From Xanthomonas sp. 3793 (lineage in GTDB: Bacteria > Pseudomonadota > Gammaproteobacteria > Xanthomonadales > Xanthomonadaceae), in contig NZ_JANTYU010000005.1 of assembly GCF_024806835.1 (NCBI RefSeq), forward strand, positions 215,095 to 279,094: a DNA stretch of 64,000 bases, read 5' to 3'. The position numbers and the translations under genes are program-made. Below the pieces are notes generated by a model. That model was not told the DNA's origin. It made no database searches and was given only the letters and a program-made list of their open reading frames with translations. Positions 8,800-19,479 of this stretch are shown here, piece after piece (positions within the stretch are counted from its first letter, which is position 1; the number at the start of each line of letters is the position of its first letter).

Positions 8800-11175
8800 A
8801 TGCCCAGATTGTTGCCGCTGTCCTTGTTGTTGCTGGCTGTCACCGCGCATGCGCAATCCGCCACACCGCTCACCATCGAACAGGTGATGGCCGATCCGGA
8901 CTGGATCGGGCCGTCGGTCGATCAGGCGTGGTGGCAATGGGATGGCAAGCAGGTGCAGTACCTGCTCAAGCGCGATGGCAGCCCGGTGCGCGACACCTAT
9001 CGCCAGGGCATTGACGGCGCGGCGGCAGAGCGCGTGGCCGACACGGCACGCGCCGGCCTGGATGCGGCCAATCCCAGCTACGACGCCACGCGCCGGCGCA
9101 TGCTGTTCGCACGCAATGGCGACATTTTCCTGCGCGATCTGCGCTCGGGCGCGCTGACCCAGCTGACCCGCAGCAACGAGGTCGAGTCGCGTCCGCAATT
9201 CGCCAGCGATGGCGGTGCGATCTGGCGCGCAGGCAACAACTGGTACCACTGGCGGGCCGATGGCGGCACCGCGCAGGTGGCCGTGGTCAAGGCCGAGCGC
9301 GATCCCAACGCCGCGCCCAAGGCCGATGTGTTGCGCGAGCAGCAACTGGCCACATTGGCCACGCTACGCCGCGATCGCGAACAGCGCGATGCGCTGCGCA
9401 CGCAGGAAGACGCCTGGCGCCGCGCCGACGTCACGCGCGCGACAGCACCGGTGTATCTGGGCGATGAGGTGGAGATCGTCGACAGCGCGTTGTCGCCGGA
9501 CGGCCGCCACCTGCTGGTGGTGACCCAGGCCAAGGCTGCCGACGAAGGCCAGGCCGGCAAGATGCCCAAGTACGTGACCGAATCCGGTTACGAGGAGTTC
9601 CAGGAAACCCGTACCCGCGTCGGCCGCAACATGCCGGTCGCGCATACGCTGTGGCTGATCGATGTGACCGCAGGCAGCGCGCGCCAGCTGGCCTTCGACG
9701 CGCTGCCCGGCATCGCCACCGACCCGTTGGCCGCATTGCGCAAGGCCGCCAAACGCGATGCACTCAAGGGCAACCGCGCCGTGCGCGTGGAAAGCGATGG
9801 CGACGGCAGCGGCCCGGCGGTGCACTGGAGCGACGATGGCCGCAACGTGGCGGTGGAAATCCGTGCGGTGGACAACAAGGACCGCTGGATCGCCAGCGTG
9901 GATCTGGAAAATGCCAAGCTGCAGCCGCGTCATCGGCTGAGCGATGGCGCCTGGATCAACTGGGACTTCAATGATTTCGGCTGGTTGCCCGACAACCGCA
10001 CGCTGTGGCTGCTCTCGGAAGAATCCGGCTATTCGCAGCTGTACACGGTGGAAGGCAACGGCAAGCCGCGCCAACGCACCCGCGGCAAGTGGGAAGTGTC
10101 GATGCCGGTGCCCAGCGCCGACGGCAGCGGCATGTATTTCCTCTGCAACCAGCAGTGGCCTGGCGATTACGAGGTCTGCAAGCTGGACCTGCGCACCGAC
10201 CAGCTCACCGAAGTGACCGCCTTGAACGGCGTGGAAGGCTTCAGCCTGTCGCCGAACGGGCAGCAGTTGCTGGTGCGTTACTCCGGCGCCTATCTGCCGC
10301 CGCAGCTGGCGGTCGTACCGGCGGCGGGCGGCCAGGCCACGGTGCTCACCGACACGCGCACACCGGCCTTCAAGGCGCAGACGTGGATCGCACCGCAGTA
10401 CGTGCAGGTGCCGTCCAAACACGGCGCCGGCACGGTCTGGGGCAAGTATTACGGCCCACAGACTCCCGAGCCGGGCAAGCAGTATCCGATCGTGATGTTC
10501 GTGCATGGGGCCGGCTACCTGCAGAACGTGTCGCAGCGCTACACGCCGTATTTCCGCGAGCAGATGTTCCATAACCTGCTGGTACAGCAGGGCTACATCG
10601 TGCTGGATCTGGACTACCGCGCGTCCGAAGGCTATGGCCGCGACTGGCGCACCGCGATCTACCGCAACATGGGGCATCCGGAGCTGGAGGATTATCTGGA
10701 CGGCCTGGACTGGCTCGTCGCTACCAAGCAGGGCGACCGTGCACGCGCCGGCATCTACGGCGGATCGTACGGCGGCTTCATGACCTACATGGCGCTGTTC
10801 CGCAGCCCCGGCACCTTCAAGGCCGGCGCGGCGCTGCGGCCGGTGGGCGACTGGATGCAGTACAACCACGAGTACACCTCCAACATCCTCAACACGCCCG
10901 AGCTCGACCCGCAGGCCTACAAGACCTCCTCGCCGATCAACTACGCCGACGGGCTGCAGGACCATCTGCTGATCGCGCACGGCATGATCGACGACAACGT
11001 GTTCTTCAAGGACTCGGTGGACATGACGCAGAAGCTGATCGAGTTGCACAAGGACAACTGGCAGGTGGCGCCGTATCCGCTGGAGCGCCACGGCTTTACC
11101 CGGGCCGATGCGTGGCTGGACGAGTACAAGCGCATCCTCAAGCTGTTCAATGCGCAGGTGAAGCCGCAGCGCTGA
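8800..11175 (+). CDS. Secreted S9 family prolyl oligopeptidase/dipeptidyl peptidase
   Basis: 791 residues from the ATG at 8800, giving a proper signal peptide (MPRLLPLSLLLLAVTAHAQS). An N-terminal beta-propeller region (WD-like LFARNGDIFLRDL repeats) precedes an alpha/beta-hydrolase domain. The catalytic triad is visible: Ser656 in GIYGGSYGGFM, Asp731 in HGMIDDNVF and His764 in LERHGFT, matching the DPP IV-type S9 arrangement. It is probably a periplasmic exopeptidase removing dipeptides or processing proline-containing peptides. Its precise S9 subfamily is not certain. It is a stand-alone transcription unit with no obvious operon partner. Confidence 0.88.
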   Translation: MPRLLPLSLLLLAVTAHAQSATPLTIEQVMADPDWIGPSVDQAWWQWDGKQVQYLLKRDGSPVRDTYRQGIDGAAAERVADTARAGLDAANPSYDATRRRMLFARNGDIFLRDLRSGALTQLTRSNEVESRPQFASDGGAIWRAGNNWYHWRADGGTAQVAVVKAERDPNAAPKADVLREQQLATLATLRRDREQRDALRTQEDAWRRADVTRATAPVYLGDEVEIVDSALSPDGRHLLVVTQAKAADEGQAGKMPKYVTESGYEEFQETRTRVGRNMPVAHTLWLIDVTAGSARQLAFDALPGIATDPLAALRKAAKRDALKGNRAVRVESDGDGSGPAVHWSDDGRNVAVEIRAVDNKDRWIASVDLENAKLQPRHRLSDGAWINWDFNDFGWLPDNRTLWLLSEESGYSQLYTVEGNGKPRQRTRGKWEVSMPVPSADGSGMYFLCNQQWPGDYEVCKLDLRTDQLTEVTALNGVEGFSLSPNGQQLLVRYSGAYLPPQLAVVPAAGGQATVLTDTRTPAFKAQTWIAPQYVQVPSKHGAGTVWGKYYGPQTPEPGKQYPIVMFVHGAGYLQNVSQRYTPYFREQMFHNLLVQQGYIVLDLDYRASEGYGRDWRTAIYRNMGHPELEDYLDGLDWLVATKQGDRARAGIYGGSYGGFMTYMALFRSPGTFKAGAALRPVGDWMQYNHEYTSNILNTPELDPQAYKTSSPINYADGLQDHLLIAHGMIDDNVFFKDSVDMTQKLIELHKDNWQVAPYPLERHGFTRADAWLDEYKRILKLFNAQVKPQR

Positions 11176-11565
11176 TCGACGCACTGCGCCCGTTGCAAGC
11201 CGGCGTTGCCGACACCGGCACTCACGCATGATCGCAGTGTCGGCGCAGCGCCCCACGCGCCCTTTTGCCGATGAGGCGACAGGCGCGCGTTTGACGGTCA
11301 TCGGGATGGAGCATTCCGCCGCCTCGCCCGCAAGCGATCGCCGCACGGTCCAGCCACCGACGCAGATTGGACACACGGCAATGCGTCGCGCAGCCGAGCT
11401 GGTTGCGTTGCGCTCACCTCTCCCTACGCAAGGGGCTCTAAGCTTGGCCCAGGATCGGCAGAAGGTTGGCGCGTTTGGCCTCTGCACCGGTCTGCCGCAG
11501 GACCGGTGCGCCGCCGGCGTCGCGGCGACCTTCCACTCATTGCTGGCGCACACAAGGTAGACGCG
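11176..11565. other. Intergenic region, no gene seen
   Basis: 390 bases between the peptidase and the next plus-strand gene. A small imperfect hairpin at about 11199-11219 (GCCGGCGT/ACACCGGC arms) lies shortly after the peptidase stop and could end its transcript, but it has no T tract. Open frames across the region have no ribosome site. Confidence 0.4.
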
Positions 11566-12282
11566 ATGGGCCTGTGGGACCGTTTGTTTGGACGCAAGAC
11601 CGAGGTGACGAAGCCGCCGCGTGCAGAACCCACCGTCGCGGCGGCGCCTGCCGACGATGCCGACCAGGCAGCTGCCGAGATCGACCCCGCACTGCAGCCG
11701 GCACTGACGGCGTTTCAGCGCGGCGACCACGTCGGCGCCTACAACGCGGCGCAAGCGCAGCTGCAGGCCGGTGCGGATGCGCAGCGACTGTGCGCGCTGG
11801 CGTTGAGCGCGCTGGACCGCTACCACGAGGCCTATCCGTATTGGCTGGCGCTGTACGCGCTGGAGCCCACCGCACACAACGCGCTGCAGCTGGCCACCAC
11901 CTCGGTGATGTGCAACGACATCGAGCGCGGCGAGCAGTGGCTGCTGACCTTCGACGATCTCAACGCCCAGGAACGCTCTACCTCGCCAGCCACGGCGCGT
12001 ACCAGCTTCCTGACCGCACTGACCCGCGCCGGTCACGGCGCGCATGCGCTGCCGCATCTGGAGTGGCTGCGCGAAGCCTATGCCGGCATGTCGATCACCG
12101 ACAGCCATTTCTTGTACGTCCGCGGCCTGCCGTTCCTGGACGCATTCCTGGAGCGCAGCACCCCATTGCTGCGCGAGTGTCTGCCGGCCGAGGCCCTGCC
12201 AGACTGGTATGCGCAGCTGCAGCCCGCGCTGGACCCACCGGGGCAGGCGGCAGTCGCCGCGCATATCGCGTCGCTGCAATGA
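11566..12282 (+). CDS. TPR-like alpha-helical protein, function unknown
   Basis: 238 residues from MGLWDRLFGRK at 11566. After a polar, proline- and alanine-rich linker (residues about 12-45) the protein consists of paired amphipathic helices with TPR-like spacing (LTAFQRGDHVGAYNAAQAQL, LALSALDRYHEAYPYWLALY). No enzymatic motif was recognised. The N-terminal MGLWDRLFG stretch recurs in Xanthomonas cytoplasmic proteins but is not diagnostic. Its stop overlaps the start of the membrane protein gene (ATGA), so the two probably form an operon and may act together at the membrane. Confidence 0.65.
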   Translation: MGLWDRLFGRKTEVTKPPRAEPTVAAAPADDADQAAAEIDPALQPALTAFQRGDHVGAYNAAQAQLQAGADAQRLCALALSALDRYHEAYPYWLALYALEPTAHNALQLATTSVMCNDIERGEQWLLTFDDLNAQERSTSPATARTSFLTALTRAGHGAHALPHLEWLREAYAGMSITDSHFLYVRGLPFLDAFLERSTPLLRECLPAEALPDWYAQLQPALDPPGQAAVAAHIASLQ

Positions 12283-12854
12283 ACGCGGCGCTGCGCACAT
12301 CGCACCCGTCTCGCGGCGGCTTCGTCTCGCCGCTGGCATGGGTCTCGTTGTTGCTGGGCGTGGTCAGCGCACTGGCCAACCTGTTTCAGATCGTGGTGCT
12401 GCTGGCGATGCCCGATGCCACTACGTTCGCCTTGCCAGCGGGCATGAGCTTGCCGCCGTCATGGCAGCGGGTGATCGACCACGGCATGGCCTTGTCGGTG
12501 ATCGGCGTGGTGCTGTCGGTGGCGTTCGCATGGCTGAGCTGGGCGCTGCTGCAACGACGCACGTGGGCACGTATCGGGTTTGTGCTGGTGCTGATCGCGA
12601 CCGGGCTGCTCAATTTTGCCGGACTGGCGCTGATCGGGCCGCTGTTCGACGGCGTGCAGGCGATGCTGCCGGCAGATGTGCTGCACAGCCCGGAGTGGCC
12701 GCAACTGCAGGCACGCCTGCAGGCCACGCAACAGATGGCGCTTGTACTCACCGGCCTGGGCGCACTGGCCATCGGCTGCGTGCATGCCGCACTGGCCTGG
12801 CGACTGTGTACGCCTGCCGTCCGTAGCGAATTCGAACCACCGCGCACGCGGTGA
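12279..12854 (+). CDS. Small integral membrane protein, function unknown
   Basis: 191 residues with four likely membrane helices: LAWVSLLLGVVSALANLFQIVV, ALSVIGVVLSVAFAWLSWALL, IGFVLVLIATGLLNFAGLALI and ALVLTGLGALAIGCVHAALAW. The loop between the first two is a periplasmic-looking stretch rich in Pro and Ser. Translation starts within the stop of the upstream TPR-like gene, implying coupling. No known transporter or enzyme signature was found. Confidence 0.65.
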   Translation: MNAALRTSHPSRGGFVSPLAWVSLLLGVVSALANLFQIVVLLAMPDATTFALPAGMSLPPSWQRVIDHGMALSVIGVVLSVAFAWLSWALLQRRTWARIGFVLVLIATGLLNFAGLALIGPLFDGVQAMLPADVLHSPEWPQLQARLQATQQMALVLTGLGALAIGCVHAALAWRLCTPAVRSEFEPPRTR

Positions 12855-14396
<1,542 letters not shown>

Positions 14397-14415
14397 CCGC
14401 CACCCTTTACGCCCG

Positions 14416-14462
14416 AAGGCGCTGAACGTTTTCTCCAGTGCGGGGACTGGGCTCAGCGCCTT
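14416..14462 (+). terminator. Long perfect hairpin after hemF
   Basis: The outer arms AAGGCGCTGA (14416-14425) and TCAGCGCCTT (14453-14462) pair perfectly over 10 bases, and inner arms CCAGT/ACTGG pair within them around a GCGGGG loop. It starts 20 bases after the hemF stop. There is no T tract, so it may be an RNA-stabilising or weak terminating structure rather than a classical intrinsic terminator. Confidence 0.5.
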
Positions 14463-14660
14463 GATCGGTGGGCTCATTCGCCCATATTCACGCGTTCAGA
14501 TTTCCCGACGACTAAAACTGAATTGGGGAAATGAAACGCTGTGTTGATTGAACGAATTAATCGTCGCCATTTAGATTTGTGATTTTCCACAAAATCACCG
14601 CAATCTGCCGATGCTGTGCTGCAGCGTAATTCCGATAGTGTTCGTCTGAGTTCCGGAAAT

Positions 14661-14697
14661 AAAAAAGCCCCGCAGACCAGGGGGAGGTCGGCGGGGC
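14661..14697 (-). terminator. Intrinsic terminator forming the sX13 3' end
   Basis: The arms GCCCCGC.GACC and GGTC.GCGGGGC (14667-14697) form a 12-pair stem with one mismatch and a seven-base loop, followed on the minus strand by TTTTTT (14666-14661). It ends the small RNA and would also stop any polA read-through, which comes from the same strand 250 bases upstream. Confidence 0.85.
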
Positions 14698-14784
14698 CAG
14701 GGAACGGAAACTTGGGGAGGAGTTTCCGCTCCGAGATCTGCTCCAGGGGATGGGAGAGATCTGCCGACAGGCGTTGCGCCCGTC
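14661..14784 (-). ncRNA. sX13: sX13-like trans-acting small RNA
   Basis: On the minus strand this stretch folds into a 5' hairpin (GACGGGCG/CGCCTGTC) and then three stem-loops with C-rich loops: AGATCT arms enclosing CCCATCCCC, GGAAACT/AGTTTCC arms enclosing CCTCCCC, and a GC-rich stem with a TCCCCCT loop followed by six T. The C-rich loops that pair with G-rich mRNA sites, the size (about 115-125 nt) and a position next to polA match what is known of Xanthomonas sX13, a Hfq-independent virulence regulator. A -10-like TTATAT lies just upstream of the proposed 5' end near 14784. The exact 5' end is inferred. Confidence 0.85.
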
Positions 14785-14948
14785 GAGGGATATAACACCA
14801 TTTTCCACATTGATGGATCGTGAAGATAACTGTTAAAAAAATGTAGAATTTAACGGTTATTCATTCCTCCAAATCTGCGGCAGTCGCATTATGTTTTAAG
14901 CAATTATGTCTGGTCTGCGCATTCAGCATATCAGCGTAAATTCCTGCG
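14785..14948 (-). promoter_or_regulatory. AT-rich gap between polA stop and sX13, with sX13 promoter
   Basis: 164 bases, notably AT-rich for this genome. The -10-like GTTATAT (about 14790-14796) is correctly spaced from the proposed sX13 start. No convincing -35 was found 17 bases further upstream. Confidence 0.55.
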
Positions 14949-17729
14949 TCAGTGCGCCTCGTCCCAGTTATCGCCCACGCCCGAATCCACTACCAGCGGC
15001 ACGCGTAGTTGCGCCGCCGAGGCCATGCGCGCGGTGACTTCGCTCAGCAGCGTGTCGACGAAATCGGTGTCGGCTTCGAACACCAGTTCGTCGTGCACCT
15101 GCAGGATCATCAGCGCGCGCTGCGCGTGGTCGGCGATCCAGCCGTCCACGCTGACCATCGCGCGCTTGATGATGTCCGCCGCAGTGCCCTGCATCGGCGC
15201 GTTGATGGCGGCACGCTCGGCGCCGGCGCGCTGGCCCTGGCTGCCGGCGTTGATGAAGTCCAGATACAGCCGGCGGCCGAACACCGTCTCCACGTAGCCC
15301 TTGTCGCGCGCCTGCTGGCGGGTGGTTTCCATGAAGTCGCGCACGCCCGGGTAACGGCTGAAGTACAGCGCGATGTAGTCCTGCGCCTCGCCACGGCCGA
15401 TGCCGAGCTGGCGGGCCAGGCCGAACGCGCTCATGCCGTACATCAGGCCGAAGTTGATCGCCTTGGCGGCGCGGCGCTCGTCATTGCTGACGGTGTCGAT
15501 GGTGCGGCCGAAGACTTCCGCTGCGGTGGCGCGGTGCACGTCGGCACCGGATTCGAACGCGCCGACCAGGCCGGGGTCGCCGGACAGGTGGGCCATGATG
15601 CGCAGCTCGATCTGCGAGTAGTCGCAGGCGATCAGCTTGCGCCCGGCCGGGGCGACGAAGGCGCGGCGGATGCGGCGGCCGTCGTCGGTGCGGATCGGAA
15701 TGTTCTGCAGGTTGGGATCGGACGAGGACAGCCGCCCGGTGGCGGCGCCGGCCTGGTGGTAGCTGGTGTGCACGCGCCCGGACTGCGGGTGGATCATCTC
15801 CGGCAGCTTGTCGGTGTAGGTGCTGCGCAGCTTGGTCAGGCCCCGGTACTCCAGGATCACCCGCGGCAGCTCGTGCTGGTCGGCGATGGCTTCCAGCGCC
15901 TCTTCGTTGGTCGAGGGCTGGCCCTTGGGCGTCTTGACCACCGCGGGCAGCTTGAGCTCGTCGAACAGCAGCGCCTGCAGCTGCTTGGGCGAATCCAGGT
16001 TGAACGTGCGCCCGGCCAGCTCGGTGGCTTTTTGCTGGGCGGCGAGCATGCGCTTGGACAGGTCCGCGCTCTGGCGGCGCAGTTCGGCCGCGTCCACGCA
16101 TACGCCATTGGCTTCGATGCGGGCCAGCACTTCCACCAGCGGCATCTCGATGTCGCGGTAGACCCGCTCCAGGCCGGGCTCTGCGGCCAGCTTGGGGCCG
16201 AGCACGTGATGCAGGCGCAGGGTGATGTCGGCGTCTTCGGCGGCGTAGCGGGTGGCGTCGTCCAGGCTGATCTGGGCGAACGGGATCTGCTTGGCGCCCT
16301 TGCCGCAGACGTCCTCGTACTTGACCGTGTCGTAGCCCAGGTAGCGCTTGGCCAGGCTGTCCATGTCGTGGCGGGCGCTGCCGGAGTTGAGCACGAAGCT
16401 TTCCAGCAGGGTGTCATCGGCATAACCGGCCAGCTCCACGCCATGGCGGCGCATCACGTGCAGGTCGTACTTGCCGTGCTGGCCGAGCTTGCGCACCGCA
16501 GGGTCGATGAGCAACGGCGCCAGCTGCGCCAGCGCCTGGGCACGGTCGAGCTGGGCCGGGGCGCCGGGGAAGTTGTGGCCGAACGGCAGATACGCCGCCT
16601 GGCCGGGCTCGGCGGCCACGCTCAAGCCGATCAGGTCGGCCTGCAGCGGGTCCAGGCTGTCGGTTTCGGTATCGAAGGCGAACTGGCCGGCGGCGCGCAG
16701 GCGCGCGATCCAGCTGTCGAGCTGTTGCTGGGTCAGGATGGTCTCGTACTGGCCCGGTGCCGACAGCGCCGGGTCCACTTCCACCGGGGCGCTGACCGGG
16801 CCGGACACGAAGCCGGTGCCGCGCGCGCGGCCGGGCTCGGTGCGGGCCACGGCCATGGCTTCGGTCTGCGCGCCGGCGGCCGCTGCACCGCCCAGCTCGC
16901 GCAAGGCCTGGCTGAAGCCGTAGCGGGCGTACAGCACGGCCAGCGTTTCGGCGTTGGGCTCGCGCAGGTCCAGCGCGCGCGGGCCGCTGGCCAGCGCCAC
17001 GTCGGTCTTGATGGTGACCAGTTCGCGGTTGAGCGGCAGCCGCGGCAATGCGGCGCGCAGGTTGTCGCCGATCTTGCCCTTGATCTTGTCGGCGTTGGCG
17101 ATCACGCCGTCGAGCGAGTCGTATTCGGCCAGCCATTTGGCGGCGGTCTTGGGGCCGCACTTTTCCACGCCGGGCACGTTGTCGATGGCATCGCCCATCA
17201 GCGCCAGCAGGTCGACGATCTGGTCGGGGCGCACGCCGAACTTGGCGATCACCGCCTCGTCCGAATCCATGCGGCTGCCGCTCATGGTGTTGACCAGTTC
17301 GATACCCGGGCGCACCAGCTGGGCGAAGTCCTTGTCGCCGGTGGAGATGGTGACGCTCAACCCATCACTGGCGCCTTGCAATGCCAGCGTGCCGATCACA
17401 TCGTCCGCTTCCACGCCATCGATGCGCAGGATGTCGATCCCCAGCGCATGCACGATGTCGCACATCGGCTGCACCTGCGCGCGCAGGTCGTCGGGCATCG
17501 ACGGGCGGTTGGCCTTGTAGTCGGCATACAGGTCATCGCGGAAGGTCTTGCCGGGCGCATCCACCACGAACGCGACATAGGCCGGGCGTTCCTTCAAGGT
17601 GGCACGCAGCATGTTGACCACGCCGAACAAGGCGCCGGTGGGCTCGCCCTGGGCATTGGTCAGCGGCGGAAGCGCGTGGAACGCGCGGTACAGGTAACTG
17701 GACCCGTCGATCAGGACTAATCTGCTCAT
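14949..17729 (-). CDS. polA: DNA polymerase I
   Basis: 926 residues, full length. The N-terminal 5'-3' exonuclease begins MSRLVLIDGSSYLYRAFHAL. The proofreading domain keeps the DxE metal pair (FAFDTETDSLD), and the polymerase domain has motif A (DYSQIELRIMAH), the O-helix (KAINFGLMYGMSAFGLARQ) and motif C (LQVHDELVFE). It fills gaps in repair and removes RNA primers. It is divergent from the DUF2782 lipoprotein gene, whose start is about 70 bases away. All three activities appear intact. Confidence 0.98.
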   Translation of the reverse strand: MSRLVLIDGSSYLYRAFHALPPLTNAQGEPTGALFGVVNMLRATLKERPAYVAFVVDAPGKTFRDDLYADYKANRPSMPDDLRAQVQPMCDIVHALGIDILRIDGVEADDVIGTLALQGASDGLSVTISTGDKDFAQLVRPGIELVNTMSGSRMDSDEAVIAKFGVRPDQIVDLLALMGDAIDNVPGVEKCGPKTAAKWLAEYDSLDGVIANADKIKGKIGDNLRAALPRLPLNRELVTIKTDVALASGPRALDLREPNAETLAVLYARYGFSQALRELGGAAAAGAQTEAMAVARTEPGRARGTGFVSGPVSAPVEVDPALSAPGQYETILTQQQLDSWIARLRAAGQFAFDTETDSLDPLQADLIGLSVAAEPGQAAYLPFGHNFPGAPAQLDRAQALAQLAPLLIDPAVRKLGQHGKYDLHVMRRHGVELAGYADDTLLESFVLNSGSARHDMDSLAKRYLGYDTVKYEDVCGKGAKQIPFAQISLDDATRYAAEDADITLRLHHVLGPKLAAEPGLERVYRDIEMPLVEVLARIEANGVCVDAAELRRQSADLSKRMLAAQQKATELAGRTFNLDSPKQLQALLFDELKLPAVVKTPKGQPSTNEEALEAIADQHELPRVILEYRGLTKLRSTYTDKLPEMIHPQSGRVHTSYHQAGAATGRLSSSDPNLQNIPIRTDDGRRIRRAFVAPAGRKLIACDYSQIELRIMAHLSGDPGLVGAFESGADVHRATAAEVFGRTIDTVSNDERRAAKAINFGLMYGMSAFGLARQLGIGRGEAQDYIALYFSRYPGVRDFMETTRQQARDKGYVETVFGRRLYLDFINAGSQGQRAGAERAAINAPMQGTAADIIKRAMVSVDGWIADHAQRALMILQVHDELVFEADTDFVDTLLSEVTARMASAAQLRVPLVVDSGVGDNWDEAH

Positions 17730-17796
17730 GCTTCAATTCTACGCTGCACACCCGCGCCACACCGCCCAGCGCATACTCACCGACGACCTAGAACGG

Positions 17797-18096
17797 ATGA
17801 CAACGATGAAGAGAGCATGTCTTTTGCTGCTGCCATTGCTGCTGCTCGGCGGCTGTGCCACCACCTCCGGCGGTACTGCCGGCGACGGTATCCCTGCCGG
17901 TGCAGATGTCACCAGCAAGACCATGGGCAACGGCGACAAGGTCGACGAATACCGCGTCAACGGTCAGCTGGAAATGGTACGCGTCACGCCCGCACGCGGT
18001 GCGCCCTACTTCCTGTACGACCGCGACCACGACGGGCATACCGACGCGGAGAAGGACAAGGTCAACAAGGTGTATTGGCAGCTGTATCGTTGGTGA
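17797..18096 (+). CDS. DUF2782-type small lipoprotein
   Basis: 99 residues from MTTMKR at 17797 (MKRACL at 17806 is an equal alternative). The signal sequence ends in a lipobox LLGGC, so the protein should be lipidated. The C-terminal domain reads VDEYRVNGQLEMVRVTPARG then YFLYDRDHDG, the pattern of the short DUF2782 proteins commonly found beside polA in gammaproteobacteria. Function is unknown. Its stop codon lies inside a tandem GATTCGG repeat. Confidence 0.8.
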   Translation: MTTMKRACLLLLPLLLLGGCATTSGGTAGDGIPAGADVTSKTMGNGDKVDEYRVNGQLEMVRVTPARGAPYFLYDRDHDGHTDAEKDKVNKVYWQLYRW

Positions 18097-18128
18097 TTCG
18101 GGATTCGGGATTCGGGATTGGGGATTCG
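18095..18128. repeat. Tandem GATTCGG repeat, about 4.9 units
   Basis: Five near-perfect copies of a 7-base unit (GATTCGG three times, then GATTGGG and GATTCG). The array begins within the stop codon of the DUF2782 gene. Similar GGGATTC runs are frequent at gene ends in Xanthomonas. As a 7-mer it is prone to slippage and could shift the 3' end of the gene between strains. Confidence 0.85.
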
Positions 18129-18388
18129 CAAAAGCGCGGTGTGACTGCGTTTTTGTTCGGAGGTTGGCGGTGGGCTGATTGGGCCGCCGCCGTAGGGCAG
18201 TCGATGGTGGTGCGGGCACGCTTGTGCGCTGCCTGTTTGACTGGGTGGTTGGATGGGGTCGCTGATCGCGCTTGCGGTAAGCGAGAGCGGCCGCTGCTCT
18301 GAGCCGGCATGCATCACGCGTACGCTTCAGTTCAGTGCGTTTCATTCGTACCCGCCTGACGCTGGTTTGCCCGGTGTCGTCTTCGCCC
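18129..18388. other. Intergenic gap between convergent DUF2782 and tssA genes
   Basis: 260 bases with no gene. It contains no obvious hairpin with a T tract on either strand, so the end of the long T6SS transcript is not marked by a recognisable intrinsic terminator. Confidence 0.4.
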
Positions 18389-19432
18389 TCAGCCGTTTTC
18401 CAGCGGACCGGTGACGCGTTGCAGGTCGTCGATACCGGCCGGGGCCAGTTCCTTCATCAGCGCCAGGAAGTCGCAGCCCACCAGGCGCTGCGCACGCCGC
18501 AGCAGCATCGGGACCGGGCTGGACGGTTCGCAGCGCGCGTAATAGGCACAGATCTCGTCCAGACGCCGCAGCACATCGTCCGGGCCGGCAATGGCACCGG
18601 GCGGGCGGGCGCTGCTGCGTGCGCCGTCATCGCCCTCGCCTGCCGGCGCAGCGTCGATGTCTGCCGATGCGGGGGTGGCGCTGCCATCGCGCGCCTGCCA
18701 ATGCGGCAGCACGAAACGTTCCAGCTCGCGCAGGTCGGTCAGCAGCGGGCGTAGATCCGGTGCGGCGGTGCCGACGTGTTCGGTGAGCAAGGCATCGATG
18801 GCGCGCGCGTGTGCCGACGCGTCGCCGATGGCCTGGGCAGAGGCGGCCAGCGTTTCCAGCGTGCAGTCCAGGCAGCAGGCTTCGATCTCGGCCAGGCTGG
18901 GGCCGGTCTGGCCCTCGGGCAGCTTGAGGGTGCCGTTGGCCACGCGCAGGTCGCGCAGGCTGAAGCGGCCCAATCGCGGCGATTGCACGAACGGCGTGGT
19001 GCGCAGCGCGCCGAGCAGGCCCATCGGGTCGCCCAGCCCGACCAGGGCGTTGATGCGCGAGGTCGGGTCGTTGTCGTCATCGGCATCCAGCTGCGGGTGC
19101 ACGCTGTCCCAGTGCTGTTCCAGCAGGCCGCGGATCAGCGCCAGGGTATCGGCCCAGCCGGGCAGGCCGCGCAGGCGCAGCCAGGCCGCGCCCAGCTTGC
19201 CGGCGATGCGCAGGTCGCGGCTGCGCCGGCTCAGTTCCAGTGCGAGCGCCTGCACCTTGTCCCAGTCGGGTTCTTCGGCGGCGATGACGCTCTCGCCCAG
19301 GGTGCGCTCGGGGCGGACGGCCGCGTCGCGCTCAAGACGCAGAAAGTCCGGGTCGTATTCCAGGTCCGGGCCGGCCGGGGCGTCGTCGCTGATCGGCGCC
19401 AGCAGGGTCTGCAGGGAAGTGTCGTCGTGCAT
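18389..19432 (-). CDS. tssA: T6SS assembly protein TssA
   Basis: 347 residues with an ImpA-type N-terminal domain (about residues 8-130; LEYDPDFLRLERDA, WDKVQALALELSRRSRDLRI, GLPGWADTLALIRGLLEQHW). The C-terminal segment YYARCEPSSPVPMLLRRAQ, then FLALMKELAPAG, is typical of short TssA proteins. TssA sits on the baseplate and distal sheath end and coordinates tube and sheath polymerisation. It is the last gene of the large minus-strand block, 47 bases after the giant adhesin gene, separated from the other T6SS core genes by the two-partner secretion pair. Confidence 0.92.
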   Translation of the reverse strand: MHDDTSLQTLLAPISDDAPAGPDLEYDPDFLRLERDAAVRPERTLGESVIAAEEPDWDKVQALALELSRRSRDLRIAGKLGAAWLRLRGLPGWADTLALIRGLLEQHWDSVHPQLDADDDNDPTSRINALVGLGDPMGLLGALRTTPFVQSPRLGRFSLRDLRVANGTLKLPEGQTGPSLAEIEACCLDCTLETLAASAQAIGDASAHARAIDALLTEHVGTAAPDLRPLLTDLRELERFVLPHWQARDGSATPASADIDAAPAGEGDDGARSSARPPGAIAGPDDVLRRLDEICAYYARCEPSSPVPMLLRRAQRLVGCDFLALMKELAPAGIDDLQRVTGPLENG

Positions 19433-19479
19433 GGCAGGCTCCGTCGGGGGAGCCGCCGCGGTGGGCGGCGGCGCTGGGC

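Noticed and set aside
9364..12339. A 991-codon minus-strand frame over the S9 peptidase and following genes
   Set aside because: It crosses several well-supported plus-strand genes and has no recognisable domain or ribosome site.
14557..14808. A possible 83-codon minus-strand gene between hemF and polA
   Set aside because: It overlaps the stem-loops and terminator of the sX13-like RNA and has no ribosome site or protein-like pattern.
15009..17720. A long plus-strand frame antisense to polA
   Set aside because: polA is unmistakable on the other strand; the antisense product is a low-complexity composition artefact.
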